This document shows, piece by piece, positions 7,930 to 17,094 of a DNA stretch of 64,000 bases (positions within the stretch are counted from its first letter, which is position 1; every line of letters starts with the position of its first letter). The stretch comes from Oceaniglobus trochenteri. Its GTDB lineage: Bacteria; Pseudomonadota; Alphaproteobacteria; Rhodobacterales; Rhodobacteraceae. The stretch lies in assembly GCF_020529025.1 (NCBI RefSeq), contig NZ_JACNMM010000017.1:17899-81898 (forward strand), given 5' to 3'. A model generated the notes under the pieces. The model was not told the origin of the DNA. It searched no databases and saw nothing but the letters and a program-made list of their open reading frames with translations. Both the position numbers and the translations under genes were made by a program.

Positions 7930-8541
7930 ATGCCCATGGACATGCTGACCCTTCTGGCCTTCATTCCCGCCGCTCTGGTGCTGAACCTGACGCCGGGGGC
8001 CGACATGCTGTTCTGTCTCGGGCAGGGGCTGCGCGGGGGCGCGCGCCCGGCCCTGGCGGCCAGTGCGGGCATTTCGACGGGGGCCATGGTGCATGTGCTG
8101 CTGGCCGGGCTTGGCCTGGGGGCGGTGATGGCCGCCGCGCCCTGGCTGTTCGAGGTGATCCGCTGGGCCGGCGTGGGCTATCTGCTGTGGCTGGCCATCG
8201 TCACGCTGCGGGCAAGGCCGCGCACCGCCATTCCGCCGGTGCGCCCCTCGCGGGCCTATCGCGACGGGCTGCTGGTGAACCTGACCAACCCCAAGGTGAT
8301 CCTGTTCGTGCTGGCCTTCCTGCCGCAGTTCGTGCGCCTTGACGCGCCGGTGCTGCCGCAGTTCCTGGTGCTGGGCGCGGTGCTGGCCCTGGGCGGCTTC
8401 GTGGTGAACGGTGCCGTGGGCATCGGCGCGGGTCGGGTTGCGGCGCGGTTGTCCCATGGCCCGGTGCGCGCCCTGGGCTGGATCAGCGCCGGGATATTTG
8501 CCGCACTGGCCCTGCGGCTGGCATTTCTGGAAAGGGGATAG
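7930..8541 (+). CDS. LysE/RhtB family amino-acid exporter
   Basis: The 203-residue inner-membrane protein has six predicted helices and the family signatures LTPGADMLFCLGQGLRGG near residues 22-40 and LTNPKVILFVLAFLPQF (about 119-135). These transporters export amino acids or homoserine lactone-type compounds using the proton gradient; the substrate cannot be read from sequence. ATG at 7930 or 7936 could be used. It precedes moaB by two bases, so the two are probably co-transcribed, without an evident functional link. Confidence 0.88.
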   Translation: MPMDMLTLLAFIPAALVLNLTPGADMLFCLGQGLRGGARPALAASAGISTGAMVHVLLAGLGLGAVMAAAPWLFEVIRWAGVGYLLWLAIVTLRARPRTAIPPVRPSRAYRDGLLVNLTNPKVILFVLAFLPQFVRLDAPVLPQFLVLGAVLALGGFVVNGAVGIGAGRVAARLSHGPVRALGWISAGIFAALALRLAFLERG

Positions 8542-8543
8542 GC

Positions 8544-9086
8544 ATGACGGGTATCGACGAGGACAAGCAATTTCTGCCGGTGCGCATCGCCGTGCTGACG
8601 GTGTCGGACACGCGCAGCTTTGACGACGACCGCTCGGGCGACACGCTGGTGGCGCGGATCGCGGCGGCGGGTCATGTCCTGGCGGCCCGCGCCATCGTGC
8701 AGGACGACCGCGCGATGATCGCCGACCGGCTGCGCGGCTGGTGCGCCGACGATCAGGTCGATGTCATCATCTCGACCGGGGGCACCGGCCTTACGGGGCG
8801 CGACGTGACCGTCGAGGCGCACCGCGATGTCTATGAGAAGGAGATCGAGGCTTTCGGCACCGTCTTCACCATCGTCAGCATGAAGAAGATCGGCACCAGC
8901 GCCGTGCAAAGCCGCGCCTGTGGCGGGGTGGCGCAGGGCACCTATCTTTTTGCCCTGCCCGGCAGCCCCGGCGCCTGCAAGGACGGATGGGACGAAATCC
9001 TCGCGCCGCAACTGGACTATCGCCACCGGCCCTGCAACTTCGTCGAGATCTTCCCGCGTCTGGACGAACACCTGCGAAGGAAATGA
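8544..9086 (+). CDS. moaB: Molybdenum cofactor biosynthesis protein B
   Basis: MoaB-type proteins bind molybdopterin and act in adenylylation during molybdenum cofactor synthesis. The 180 residues show the MoCF-binding fold: VLTVSDTRSFDDDRSGD (about 15-31), the ISTGGTGLTGRDVTVEA loop (about 73-89) and ALPGSPGACKDGWDEIL near the C-terminus. The gene lies 36 kb from xdhAB, whose enzyme needs this cofactor, so the connection is metabolic and not local. Start ATG at 8544 follows a GGAAAGGGGATAGGC ribosome-binding region that overlaps the end of the LysE gene. Confidence 0.92.
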   Translation: MTGIDEDKQFLPVRIAVLTVSDTRSFDDDRSGDTLVARIAAAGHVLAARAIVQDDRAMIADRLRGWCADDQVDVIISTGGTGLTGRDVTVEAHRDVYEKEIEAFGTVFTIVSMKKIGTSAVQSRACGGVAQGTYLFALPGSPGACKDGWDEILAPQLDYRHRPCNFVEIFPRLDEHLRRK

Positions 9087-9182
9087 CACCCACGCAGGTT
9101 TGAAAGGGAAAATGGCATTAACGCTTGGCGCTTGGGCCCGGTCCGCTACATCATGCAGCAATTGAAACCGGGATTTTGTTAG

Positions 9183-10649
9183 ATGCGCTTTCTCCGCCGC
9201 TCCTTGGTCGGGCTGTTCCTTCTGGCGACAACGCTGGGCCTGCTGGCGCTTGCCGGGCAGGGGCTTTTTGCCGCCTTCGAGGCGCGCAATGCCGACAAGG
9301 GCGGCGCGCGTCCGGCCCGCGAACGGGTGCTGGCGGTGAATGTCGTTCCCTTCACGCCCGAAACCGTGGTGCCTGTCCTGTCGACCTTCGGGGAGATCCG
9401 CAGCCGTCGCACGCTTGAGGTGCGGGCCAGCGCGCCGGGCGCGGTGGTGGAACTGGGCGAAGGGGTGCGCGATGGCGGGCGGGTGGCGGCGGGCCAGCTT
9501 CTGTTCCGGATCGACCCGACCGATGCCATGACGGCGCTGAAGGTGGCCCGGACCGATCTGGCGGATGCCGAGGCCGAGTTGCGCGACGCTCGCCGTTCGC
9601 TGGAACTGGCGGGGGAGGACGTGGCCTCGGCCCGCGCCCAGGCCGATCTGCGCGAACGCGCCCTGCAACGCCAGCGTGACCTGGCCGACCGGGGTGTTGG
9701 CACCGCCGCGGCGATCGAGGCGGCGGAACTGACCGCGGCTTCGGCGCAGCAGGCGGTTCTGTCGCGCCGTCAGGCCCAGGCGCAGGCCCAGGCGCGGCTG
9801 GATCAGGCCACGACCCAGCTGAGCCGTGAACGCATCGCCCTGGAAGAGGCGCAGCGCCGGGTGGACGACACCGCGATTCACGCCGAATTCGACGGTATCC
9901 TTGGCGATGTGACGGTGGTGAAGGGGCGGCTTGTCACCAGCAACGAAAAACTGGCGCAACTGGTGGACCCGGACGCGCTTGAGGTGTCGTTCCGGGTGTC
10001 CACGCCGCAATATGCCCGCCTGTTGGACAGCGCGGGGCGGCTGATCGACGCCCAACTTGCCGTTTCGCTTGAGGTGAACGGGTTCACCCTGGCCACCGAC
10101 GGGCGGATCACCCGCGAAAGTGCCGCCGTGGGAACCGGCCAGACCGGGCGGCTTCTGTTTGCCGACCTGCAAAGCGCCACCGGCTTTCGCCCCGGCGATT
10201 TTGCCACCGTCGATATCGACGAACCGCCCCTTGAAAGGGTGGCGCGCCTGCCTGCGGCGGCCGTGGATTCGGCCGATACCGTTCTTCTGGTGGGCGAAGA
10301 GGACCGCCTTGAGGTGGCCGGGGTGGACGTTCTGCGCCGTCAGGGCGACGATGTGCTGGTGCGCGCGCGCGGCCTTGCCGGCCGCGACGTTGTGGCCGAG
10401 CGGTCGCCGCTTCTGGGCGCCGGGATCAAGGTGCGCGCCCTGCGCCCCGGCGCGGCGGATGCCCCGGCCGAACCCCCTGCGCCCGCCATGGTGGAACTGA
10501 CCGAGGAACGCCGCGCCCGCCTGATTGCCTTTGTCGAGGGCAACGAGAGGATGCCGAGCGAGGCGAAGGAACGGGTGCTGGCGCAGTTGCGCGAAGCCAG
10601 CGTTCCGGCCCAGACGATCGAGCGTATCGAATCCCGGATGGGGGGCTAG
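9183..10649 (+). CDS. RND efflux periplasmic adaptor (HlyD/AcrA-type membrane fusion protein)
   Basis: The 488-residue protein is the periplasmic bridge of a tripartite efflux pump. An N-terminal membrane anchor (about 7-30) is followed by a lipoyl/barrel-sandwich half-motif and a long alpha-helical hairpin rich in Ala/Glu/Arg/Gln (about 115-225, coiled coil). A second lipoyl half (DDTAIHAEFDGILGDV) and beta-barrel domains come next. The C-terminal tail, about 50 residues after APAEPPAPAM, is an extra helical extension. The transporter gene begins 3 nt downstream, so adaptor and pump form one operon. No outer-membrane TolC-type gene is nearby. Confidence 0.9.
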   Translation: MRFLRRSLVGLFLLATTLGLLALAGQGLFAAFEARNADKGGARPARERVLAVNVVPFTPETVVPVLSTFGEIRSRRTLEVRASAPGAVVELGEGVRDGGRVAAGQLLFRIDPTDAMTALKVARTDLADAEAELRDARRSLELAGEDVASARAQADLRERALQRQRDLADRGVGTAAAIEAAELTAASAQQAVLSRRQAQAQAQARLDQATTQLSRERIALEEAQRRVDDTAIHAEFDGILGDVTVVKGRLVTSNEKLAQLVDPDALEVSFRVSTPQYARLLDSAGRLIDAQLAVSLEVNGFTLATDGRITRESAAVGTGQTGRLLFADLQSATGFRPGDFATVDIDEPPLERVARLPAAAVDSADTVLLVGEEDRLEVAGVDVLRRQGDDVLVRARGLAGRDVVAERSPLLGAGIKVRALRPGAADAPAEPPAPAMVELTEERRARLIAFVEGNERMPSEAKERVLAQLREASVPAQTIERIESRMGG

Positions 10650-10652
10650 GCC

Positions 10653-13600
10653 ATGGCGCTGCGTCGGCTTCAGGGGGCGGGCGGCATCCTGTCCTATTTC
10701 GCCCGGCACCGCACGGCGGCCAACCTTCTGCTGGTGGTGATGCTGGCCCTCGGGGTGGCCTCGGCGCCCCGGATGCGGGCGCAGTTCTTTCCCGATGTGA
10801 TCATCGACAGCGTGTCGGTCAGCATCGCCTGGGATGGCGCGGGCGCCGAGGATATCGACGGTGCCATCGTGCAGGTTCTGGAACCGGCGCTTCTGGCGGT
10901 CGAGGGGGTCGAGGGTTCATCGGCCTCGTCCTCGGAGGGGCGGGCGCGCATCCGGCTGGATTTCGAACCCGGCTGGGACATGGCCCGCGCCGCCGATGAT
11001 GTGCAGGGCGCGGTGGATTCCGTCACCAACCTGCCCGAGGATGCCGAAGACCCCGAGGTGCGCCGCGGTGCCTGGCGCGACCGGGTGACCGATGTCGTCA
11101 TCCATGGCCCGGTGGGGGTGGACCAGCTGGGCCGCTTCGCCGACGAATTCACCGCCCGCCTGTTCCAGGCCGGTGTCACCCGTGTCACCCTGCGCGGCGT
11201 GGCGGCGCCCGAAACACTGGTCGAGGTCGCGTCGATCTCGCTGATCCGCAACAACGTGACCATGCGCGAAATCGCGGCGGCCATCGCCGAGGGGGCCGAA
11301 ACCAAGCCGGCCGGCGACGTGTCCGGCAGCGCCCGTGTCCGCACCGGCGTTGAGAAGCGCAGCGCCGACCAGATCGGCGATATCGTCCTGCGGTCGAACC
11401 CCGATGGCAGCAAGCTGCGGATTTCGGACGTGGCGCAGGTGCGCGCCGAGGGGATCGACCGGGACCGAGCCTATTTCGTCGGGCCCAACAGCGCCATCTC
11501 AATCCGGGTCGACCGCACCGACCGGGGCGATGCCATCGCCATCCAGCGCCAGGTCGAAGAGGTGGCCGAGGAAATGCAGCTGGGCCTGCCGCGCGGCGTG
11601 AAGATCGACCTGATCCGCACCCGGGCCGAGGCGATCACCGGGCGGCTGAACATCCTGCTGGACAACGGGATCATGGGGCTTGGCCTTGTGGTGCTGCTGT
11701 TGTTCCTGTTCCTGAACGCGCGCACGGCCTTCTGGGTGGCGGCGGGCATTCCGGTGGCCATGACGGCGGCGGTGGCGCTGATGTATGCCGCCGGGCTGAC
11801 CCTGAACATGATTTCGCTGTTCGCGCTGATCATCACCCTGGGGATCGTCGTGGACGATGCCATCGTGGTGGGGGAACACGCCGATTTCCGGGTGCGCCGT
11901 CTGGGCGAAACCCCGGTCGATGCGGCGGTCAACGCGGCCCAGCGGATGTTTCCGCCGGTCTTTTCGGCCACGCTGACCACGGTGATCGCCTTCATGGCGC
12001 TGGTGGCCGTTGGGGGGCGTTTCGGCGATCTGATCTCGGACATTCCCTTCACGGTGATCGTGGTTCTGATCGCCTCGCTTGTGGAATGTTTCCTGATCCT
12101 GCCCAACCACATGGCCCATGCCATGGCGCATTCGGCCAGGGCCCATTGGTACGACTGGCCGTCGCGCACGGTGAACCGGGGGTTTTCGTGGGTGCGCGAC
12201 GTGATCTTCCGGCGGCTGATGGCGGGGGTGATCTGGGCGCGCTATCCGGTGATGGCGGGTGTGATCCTGATTCTGGTCAGCCAGGGCGCCCTGTTCATCC
12301 GGGGCGACGTGACCTGGCGGTTCTTCGCCAGCCCGGAACAGGAATCCATCAGCGGCAACTTCGCCATGGCCCCGGGTGCCACCCGAAGCGACACCATCGA
12401 GATGATGCGCGGGATACAGAAGGCGGTCGAGGATCTGGGCGCGAAATACGAGGTCGAGTTCGGCCGCAACCCGGTTGATTTCGCCATGGCCGAGGTGGGC
12501 GGCACCACCGGGCGCGGGCTGTCGGGCGAAGATACGAAGGACGCCGATCTTCTGGGGTCCATTGCCATCGAACTGATCGAGGCCGACCTGCGCCCCTATT
12601 CCAGCTTCAAGTTCCTGGGAGAGTTGCAGGATGCCGTGCCATCGCATCCCCTGCTGGAAACCCTGTCGTTCCGGCGCTGGGGGTCGGGGCCGGGGGGCGA
12701 TTCACTGGATGTGCAGATCTTTGGCGCCAGTGCCGCGCGCCTGAAAGAGGCGGCGGAATCTCTCAAGACCACCATGGCGCAATTCGGCGAGGTTTCCGCG
12801 CTTGAGGATACGCTGGCCTATGACAAGGAGGAACTGGTGCTGGACCTGACGGCGCAGGGTCAGGCGCTGGGCATCTCGATCGATGCCCTGGGGCGCACCC
12901 TGCGCGACCGGCTGAACGGGATCGAGGCGGCCAGCTATCCCGACGGGCCACGCTCGGCCCGGATCATGGTGCAACTGCCCGAGGACGAGCTGACGGCCGA
13001 TTTCCTTGACCGCACGCTGATCCGCACGGCGGGCGGCGATTACGTCAGCCTGGCCGATATCGTGACGGTCGAAAGGCGCGGCGGCTTTTCCACCGTCCGG
13101 CGTGAGAACGGCCTGCGGCTGGTGTCGGTGACCGGCGACATCTCCGAAGACGACCCTGCCCGCGCCGCCGAGATCGTCGAGCGGTTGCAGACCGAGTTTT
13201 TGCCCGCCCTTGAAGAGAATTTCGGCGTCACCACCCGGCAATCGGGCCTGGCCGAACAGGAGAGCGATTTCCTGAGCGATGCCGCCGTCGGCTTCGGGCT
13301 GTGCCTGCTTGGCATCTACCTCACCCTTGCCTGGATATTCGCCAGCTGGACACGCCCCATGGTGGTGATGGCGATCATTCCCTTCGGCCTCGTGGGTACG
13401 ATCTATGGCCACCACCTGTGGGATATCCCGCTTTCGCTGTTCTCGGTGGTGGGGTTGATCGGGATGACCGGCATCATCATTAACGATTCCATCGTCCTGG
13501 TGTCGACGGTCGATGAATACGCGGCCGAGCGCGGGCTGATCCCGGCGATCATCGACGGCACTGCCGACCGCCTGCGCCCGGTCTTCCTGACCACGGCGAC

Positions 13601-14045
13601 GACGGTTCTGGGCCTTGCGCCGCTGCTTTACGAAACCTCGTCCCAGGCGCAGTTCCTGAAACCCACGGTCGTCACGCTGGTCTACGGGCTGGGCTTCGGG
13701 TTTGTCCTTGTCCTGCTGGTGGTGCCGGCGCTTCTGGCGATGCAGCAGGACCTGGGCAAGCAGTTCGCGGCCCTGCGCCGCACCTTGGGGTTCCGGCGCG
13801 GTGCGCGGGGCGTGGGGCTTGCGGTGGCCATGGTTGCGCTGGCCGGGCTTGGCTGGTTCGCGCTGACCTTGGGGGCGGTGATCGTGACCGGAGATTTTGC
13901 CGCGCCGCTGGTGGGTGTCCTGCCCGCCGCCCCGGCGCCCGCCATGGCGCTGGCCGTCTTCCTGGCCGGGGTCGCGGCGCTGGCGCTGCTGACCTATCTG
14001 GTGGGGGCCATGGTTTTTGGTCTGCGCCGGGGGCGGTCGGCCTAG
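10653..14045 (+). CDS. RND family efflux transporter (AcrB/MdtC-like inner-membrane pump)
   Basis: The 1130-residue protein has the RND layout: TM1, a large periplasmic loop, six helices, a second large loop and a further set of helices. The TM4 proton-relay motif LGIVVDDAIVVGEH (about residues 403-416) has the two Asp expected. Its partner is the adjacent adaptor gene. The C-terminus is longer than the usual 1040-1050 residues: after the last canonical helix and a basic LRRTLGFRRGARG linker come about 100 residues with two or three more hydrophobic segments. Substrate unknown. Stop overlaps by 4 nt the stop of the convergent gene at 14042. Confidence 0.92.
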   Translation: MALRRLQGAGGILSYFARHRTAANLLLVVMLALGVASAPRMRAQFFPDVIIDSVSVSIAWDGAGAEDIDGAIVQVLEPALLAVEGVEGSSASSSEGRARIRLDFEPGWDMARAADDVQGAVDSVTNLPEDAEDPEVRRGAWRDRVTDVVIHGPVGVDQLGRFADEFTARLFQAGVTRVTLRGVAAPETLVEVASISLIRNNVTMREIAAAIAEGAETKPAGDVSGSARVRTGVEKRSADQIGDIVLRSNPDGSKLRISDVAQVRAEGIDRDRAYFVGPNSAISIRVDRTDRGDAIAIQRQVEEVAEEMQLGLPRGVKIDLIRTRAEAITGRLNILLDNGIMGLGLVVLLLFLFLNARTAFWVAAGIPVAMTAAVALMYAAGLTLNMISLFALIITLGIVVDDAIVVGEHADFRVRRLGETPVDAAVNAAQRMFPPVFSATLTTVIAFMALVAVGGRFGDLISDIPFTVIVVLIASLVECFLILPNHMAHAMAHSARAHWYDWPSRTVNRGFSWVRDVIFRRLMAGVIWARYPVMAGVILILVSQGALFIRGDVTWRFFASPEQESISGNFAMAPGATRSDTIEMMRGIQKAVEDLGAKYEVEFGRNPVDFAMAEVGGTTGRGLSGEDTKDADLLGSIAIELIEADLRPYSSFKFLGELQDAVPSHPLLETLSFRRWGSGPGGDSLDVQIFGASAARLKEAAESLKTTMAQFGEVSALEDTLAYDKEELVLDLTAQGQALGISIDALGRTLRDRLNGIEAASYPDGPRSARIMVQLPEDELTADFLDRTLIRTAGGDYVSLADIVTVERRGGFSTVRRENGLRLVSVTGDISEDDPARAAEIVERLQTEFLPALEENFGVTTRQSGLAEQESDFLSDAAVGFGLCLLGIYLTLAWIFASWTRPMVVMAIIPFGLVGTIYGHHLWDIPLSLFSVVGLIGMTGIIINDSIVLVSTVDEYAAERGLIPAIIDGTADRLRPVFLTTATTVLGLAPLLYETSSQAQFLKPTVVTLVYGLGFGFVLVLLVVPALLAMQQDLGKQFAALRRTLGFRRGARGVGLAVAMVALAGLGWFALTLGAVIVTGDFAAPLVGVLPAAPAPAMALAVFLAGVAALALLTYLVGAMVFGLRRGRSA

Positions 14046-14839
14046 CCGCAGCCGTGGATATCGACCGCGCCGCGCTGCCCCAGAAGGGTGAAGCGCAGGC
14101 GCGAACGGTCCAGCGCCAGGGGCGCGCCGCCATCGGGCAGGATGTCGACCGACGCCTCAAGGGTGGCCCCCGCCCGCCGCGTGGTTGCCTGCGAGATCCA
14201 GACCGGGGCGCCGGGCAGTTCCACCACCACGAATTCGTCGCCGCCAAGGGGCGGCAGATCGACCTGCGCGGTCAGGCGCAATCCATCGCTTTGCGCGGCC
14301 ACGTCGCAGCGCACGGGCGAGGCGCCGGCCTCGCGCGCGGTCATCGGGCGATCGTTGATCGCGGCGACGATGCGCGCGTCCTTGCGGGTTTCGCCCCGGG
14401 GCAGATCGGCGGCGATGCGGGCGGTGACCGGCACGCAGACATGTTCGCACACGCCCATGCTGACGGTGCCGCGCAGGGCAATGGCGCGGTCGGCCTGAAG
14501 GGGGGTGAATTCGATCGGGATCACCACCTGCTCAAGATAGCCCACCGAGGTATAGCCGTTCTGCCCGAAGACCTGGGGCACCGGCCAGTGGATGGCCACC
14601 GCGCCCAGGTTGTCGGACCCGCCCCAATCGAACTGGGCGGGGATGCCGGCATCTCCGGGGGCGCGCCAATAGGTTTTCCAGCCGGGCACCAGGGTGATGC
14701 GCAGGGCTGCCATGTGGGTGCCCTGGGCCGTGCGCCAGCCCGGCAGCACCTGAAGCTGGGCAAGATCGTCAAGCGTCTGCGCGCCGACGGGTCCGGCAAG
14801 CGACAGGCAGAGGGCAAGAAGGCGCAGGGTGGATTTCAT
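14042..14839 (-). CDS. Periplasmic DsbD N-terminal-like protein (disulfide-bond corrector domain)
   Basis: The 265-residue secreted protein has a signal peptide ending near GPVGAQ (residue 21) and a domain with LVPGWKTYWRAPGDAGIPAQF. That is the signature of the DsbD N-terminal/'DsbC corrector' domain found in DsbD and ScsB proteins. Cysteines occur in GVCEHVCVP, separated by three residues, as expected for a redox-active immunoglobulin-like domain. There is no membrane or thioredoxin part, so an electron donor such as CcdA must be elsewhere if the protein is redox-active. Start ATG at 14839 is fixed by the signal peptide. Confidence 0.83.
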   Translation of the reverse strand: MKSTLRLLALCLSLAGPVGAQTLDDLAQLQVLPGWRTAQGTHMAALRITLVPGWKTYWRAPGDAGIPAQFDWGGSDNLGAVAIHWPVPQVFGQNGYTSVGYLEQVVIPIEFTPLQADRAIALRGTVSMGVCEHVCVPVTARIAADLPRGETRKDARIVAAINDRPMTAREAGASPVRCDVAAQSDGLRLTAQVDLPPLGGDEFVVVELPGAPVWISQATTRRAGATLEASVDILPDGGAPLALDRSRLRFTLLGQRGAVDIHGCG

Positions 14840-14951
14840 GGCGCGACCCTAGCCATCGCGCCGGGGATTGGAAATCACAAACCGGCGATGGCACCGTGTG
14901 GGCGCGGGGTGTTGGCTTGCACATCGGCGCGGGCTTTGTCACTGCTTGCAC

Positions 14952-15527
14952 ATGACACAGGCCGAAACATCCCAGGATCTGATGGGCAAGCTGCTGATCG
15001 CCATGCCGGGCATGGACGATTCGCGGTTCGAGCGCAGCGTGATCTACATCTGCGAACATGATGGCGAGGCCACCATGGGGCTGATCGTGAACAAGCCGCT
15101 GCCCGAACTCGCCTTTCCGGCGCTTCTGGAACAGCTGGACATCGAAACCGACGGCCGCACCCCCGACATGGCGGTGCATTACGGCGGGCCGGTGGAAACC
15201 GGGCGCGGTTTCGTGCTGCATTCGGCCGAATACAGCGCCGCCGACGGCACCCTGCCCCTGGGGCAGGACTTTGCCATGACCGCCACCCGCGACGTGCTGG
15301 ACGACATGGCCACGGGCGCGGGGCCGGCACGGGCGATCCTTGCGCTGGGATATGCCGGATGGGGCCCCGGGCAGCTGATGTCCGAGATCCTGGAAAATGG
15401 CTGGCTGACCTGCCCGGCCGATCCCGCCGTCGTCTTCGCGGCCGAGGACGATGCCAAGTGGAGCGCGGCCCTGGCCCTGATGGGGATCGACCCGCTGACC
15501 CTGTCGGCCACGGCGGGCCGGGCCTGA
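14952..15527 (+). CDS. YqgE/AlgH family protein
   Basis: The 191-residue cytosolic protein is a full-length member of the YqgE/AlgH (DUF179) family. It shows DLMGKLLIAMPGMDDSRFERS (in two parts, about 9-29), GLIVNKPL, HYGGPVETGRGFVLH and GYAGWGPGQL. Structure is known for the family but biochemical function is not established. ATG at 14952 (MTQAETSQDL) is preferred because the upstream extension of the frame is unlike the family; there is no strong Shine-Dalgarno. It is divergent from the DsbD-like gene across 112 nt. Confidence 0.9.
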   Translation: MTQAETSQDLMGKLLIAMPGMDDSRFERSVIYICEHDGEATMGLIVNKPLPELAFPALLEQLDIETDGRTPDMAVHYGGPVETGRGFVLHSAEYSAADGTLPLGQDFAMTATRDVLDDMATGAGPARAILALGYAGWGPGQLMSEILENGWLTCPADPAVVFAAEDDAKWSAALALMGIDPLTLSATAGRA

Positions 15528-15587
15528 GCGGGGACTTGCCCGCCCGGGGCCTGCATGCAACTCTGAAATTGCAACGATAGGCGGGTG

Positions 15588-16925
15588 ATGGAAGCGGAAT
15601 TCGAGAATCTCATCGGGCAGATCGCGATTCTGCGGCAGATGCTGACGGCGCAGGCGCTGAACCTGATCCTGCCGTCGCGGCTGTATCAGCTTGCCATCAT
15701 CCTGGGGTGCATCATCCTGGCCTGGCTTCTGAACCGGTTCACGGTCGAGCGGATGCGCGACTGGATGCGCACGCGGGAAAACTGGGTCAAATGGCGGCTG
15801 CGCGCGTTGCTGGTGATCAACCGGCGGCTGACGCTGATCTATTTCGTTGCGCTGATCTGGGTCGCGACCTGGATCATGCGCTGGATTCACGTCTTTCCGT
15901 CACGCTCGTTCCTTCTGGGGCTGGCCGCCAGCATTGCCACGGCCTGGCTGCTGGTGGTGCTGATCACGCGGCTGGTGCGCAACCCGGCGCTGCGGTCGGT
16001 CGTGCGCTGGGGGCTGTTGGTCTATGTGACGCTTTATTTCCTGGGGCTGGTCGACGAAACGGCGGCCTTCCTTGACGACATGGCCTTCGAGGTCGGGAAA
16101 TTCCGCCTGTCGCTTCTGGTTCTGATCAACGCGCTGGTGGTGATCGGTGTGCTGTTCACCGGCGCGCGGCTGATCACCCAGACCAGTTCGGCGCGCATCC
16201 GCCAGAACGAGAACATCAGCCCCTCGATGCAGGTGCTGGCCGTGAAGGCGATGCAGCTTCTGCTTTACGGCGCGGCCTTCTTCCTGGGGCTCAAGGCGGT
16301 GGGGGTGGACCTGACGGGCCTTGCCGTCCTGTCGGGGGCCATCGGTGTGGGCCTTGGTTTCGGCCTTCAGAAGGTGGTCAGCAACCTTGTTTCGGGCATC
16401 ATCATCCTGCTGGACAAGTCGATCAAGCCGGGCGACGTGATCTCCATCGGGGAAACCTTCGGCTGGATCAACGCGCTGGGGGCGCGCTATGTCTCGATCA
16501 CCACGCGGGACGGCAAGGAATACCTGATCCCCAACGAAGACCTGATCACCGGGCAGGTGGTCAACTGGTCGCATTCCAACCACTTCGTGCGGCTCGACAT
16601 CCATTTCGGCACCGCTTACGGCGACGACCCCCACAAGGTGCGCGCCATCGCGATCGAGGCGGCGGCGTCGGTCCCACGGGTTCTGGGCGACAAGGCCCCG
16701 GTCTGTCACATCGTCGGCTTCGGAGACAGCTCGGTGGACTACATCCTGCGGTTCTGGATCACCGATCCCAGCGCCGGCCTGACCAACATTCGCGGCAACG
16801 TCTACCTCGCCCTCTGGGATGCCTTTCACGAGCACGGAATTTCGATCCCCTTTCCCCAGCGCGAGGTGCGGATGCTGGGCGGCGAAACTTCGCCGATGGA
16901 GCAAAAAACCCTGCCGGAGGACTGA
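15588..16925 (+). CDS. MscS-family mechanosensitive ion channel
   Basis: The 445-residue inner-membrane protein has about six helices before the conserved MscS pore helix. This stretch, AVLSGAIGVGLGFGLQKVVSN (about residues 250-270 in overlapping pieces), carries the Gly/Ala packing pattern of TM3. It is followed by the beta domain GDVISIGETFGWINALGARY and YLIPNEDLITGQVVNWS. The C-terminal alpha-beta domain ends in ISIPFPQREVRM. It is longer than E. coli MscS (286 residues), like YbdG/MscM-type homologues with extra N-terminal helices. A GTG three bases upstream (15585) could be used instead. It probably releases solutes on hypo-osmotic shock. Confidence 0.92.
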   Translation: MEAEFENLIGQIAILRQMLTAQALNLILPSRLYQLAIILGCIILAWLLNRFTVERMRDWMRTRENWVKWRLRALLVINRRLTLIYFVALIWVATWIMRWIHVFPSRSFLLGLAASIATAWLLVVLITRLVRNPALRSVVRWGLLVYVTLYFLGLVDETAAFLDDMAFEVGKFRLSLLVLINALVVIGVLFTGARLITQTSSARIRQNENISPSMQVLAVKAMQLLLYGAAFFLGLKAVGVDLTGLAVLSGAIGVGLGFGLQKVVSNLVSGIIILLDKSIKPGDVISIGETFGWINALGARYVSITTRDGKEYLIPNEDLITGQVVNWSHSNHFVRLDIHFGTAYGDDPHKVRAIAIEAAASVPRVLGDKAPVCHIVGFGDSSVDYILRFWITDPSAGLTNIRGNVYLALWDAFHEHGISIPFPQREVRMLGGETSPMEQKTLPED

Positions 16926-17031
16926 AAGCGGGGCCTTGGCCTGCGTTTCTGTGTTCACCGGGTCACGATCGGTTGATCATGGGGCCATTCGGGGCCTTCA
17001 GCCCAAGGAAACATGGCTTTTTCGGGGCAAG

Positions 17032-17061
17032 TTGCTGTACAAAGGTCGCCGGGCCTGTAGA
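17032..17061 (+). promoter_or_regulatory. Weak sigma-70-like promoter candidate before tamA
   Basis: TTGCTG (17032-17037) and TGTAGA (17056-17061) are spaced 18 nt, 33 nt before the tamA ATG. The region then turns into an A-run (TTTAAAAAAAAA) unlike the surrounding GC-rich DNA. Matches are partial; listed as the best candidate in the 169-nt gap. Confidence 0.3.
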
Positions 17062-17094
17062 CTTTAAAAAAAAACGAATGGCGGTGTTACGAGT

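Noticed and set aside
8488..8510. GGGATATTTGCCGC inside the LysE gene as another repeat copy
   Set aside because: Only the GGATATTT core is shared. The ACCAAAGATG arm is absent and the peptide is a normal membrane helix.
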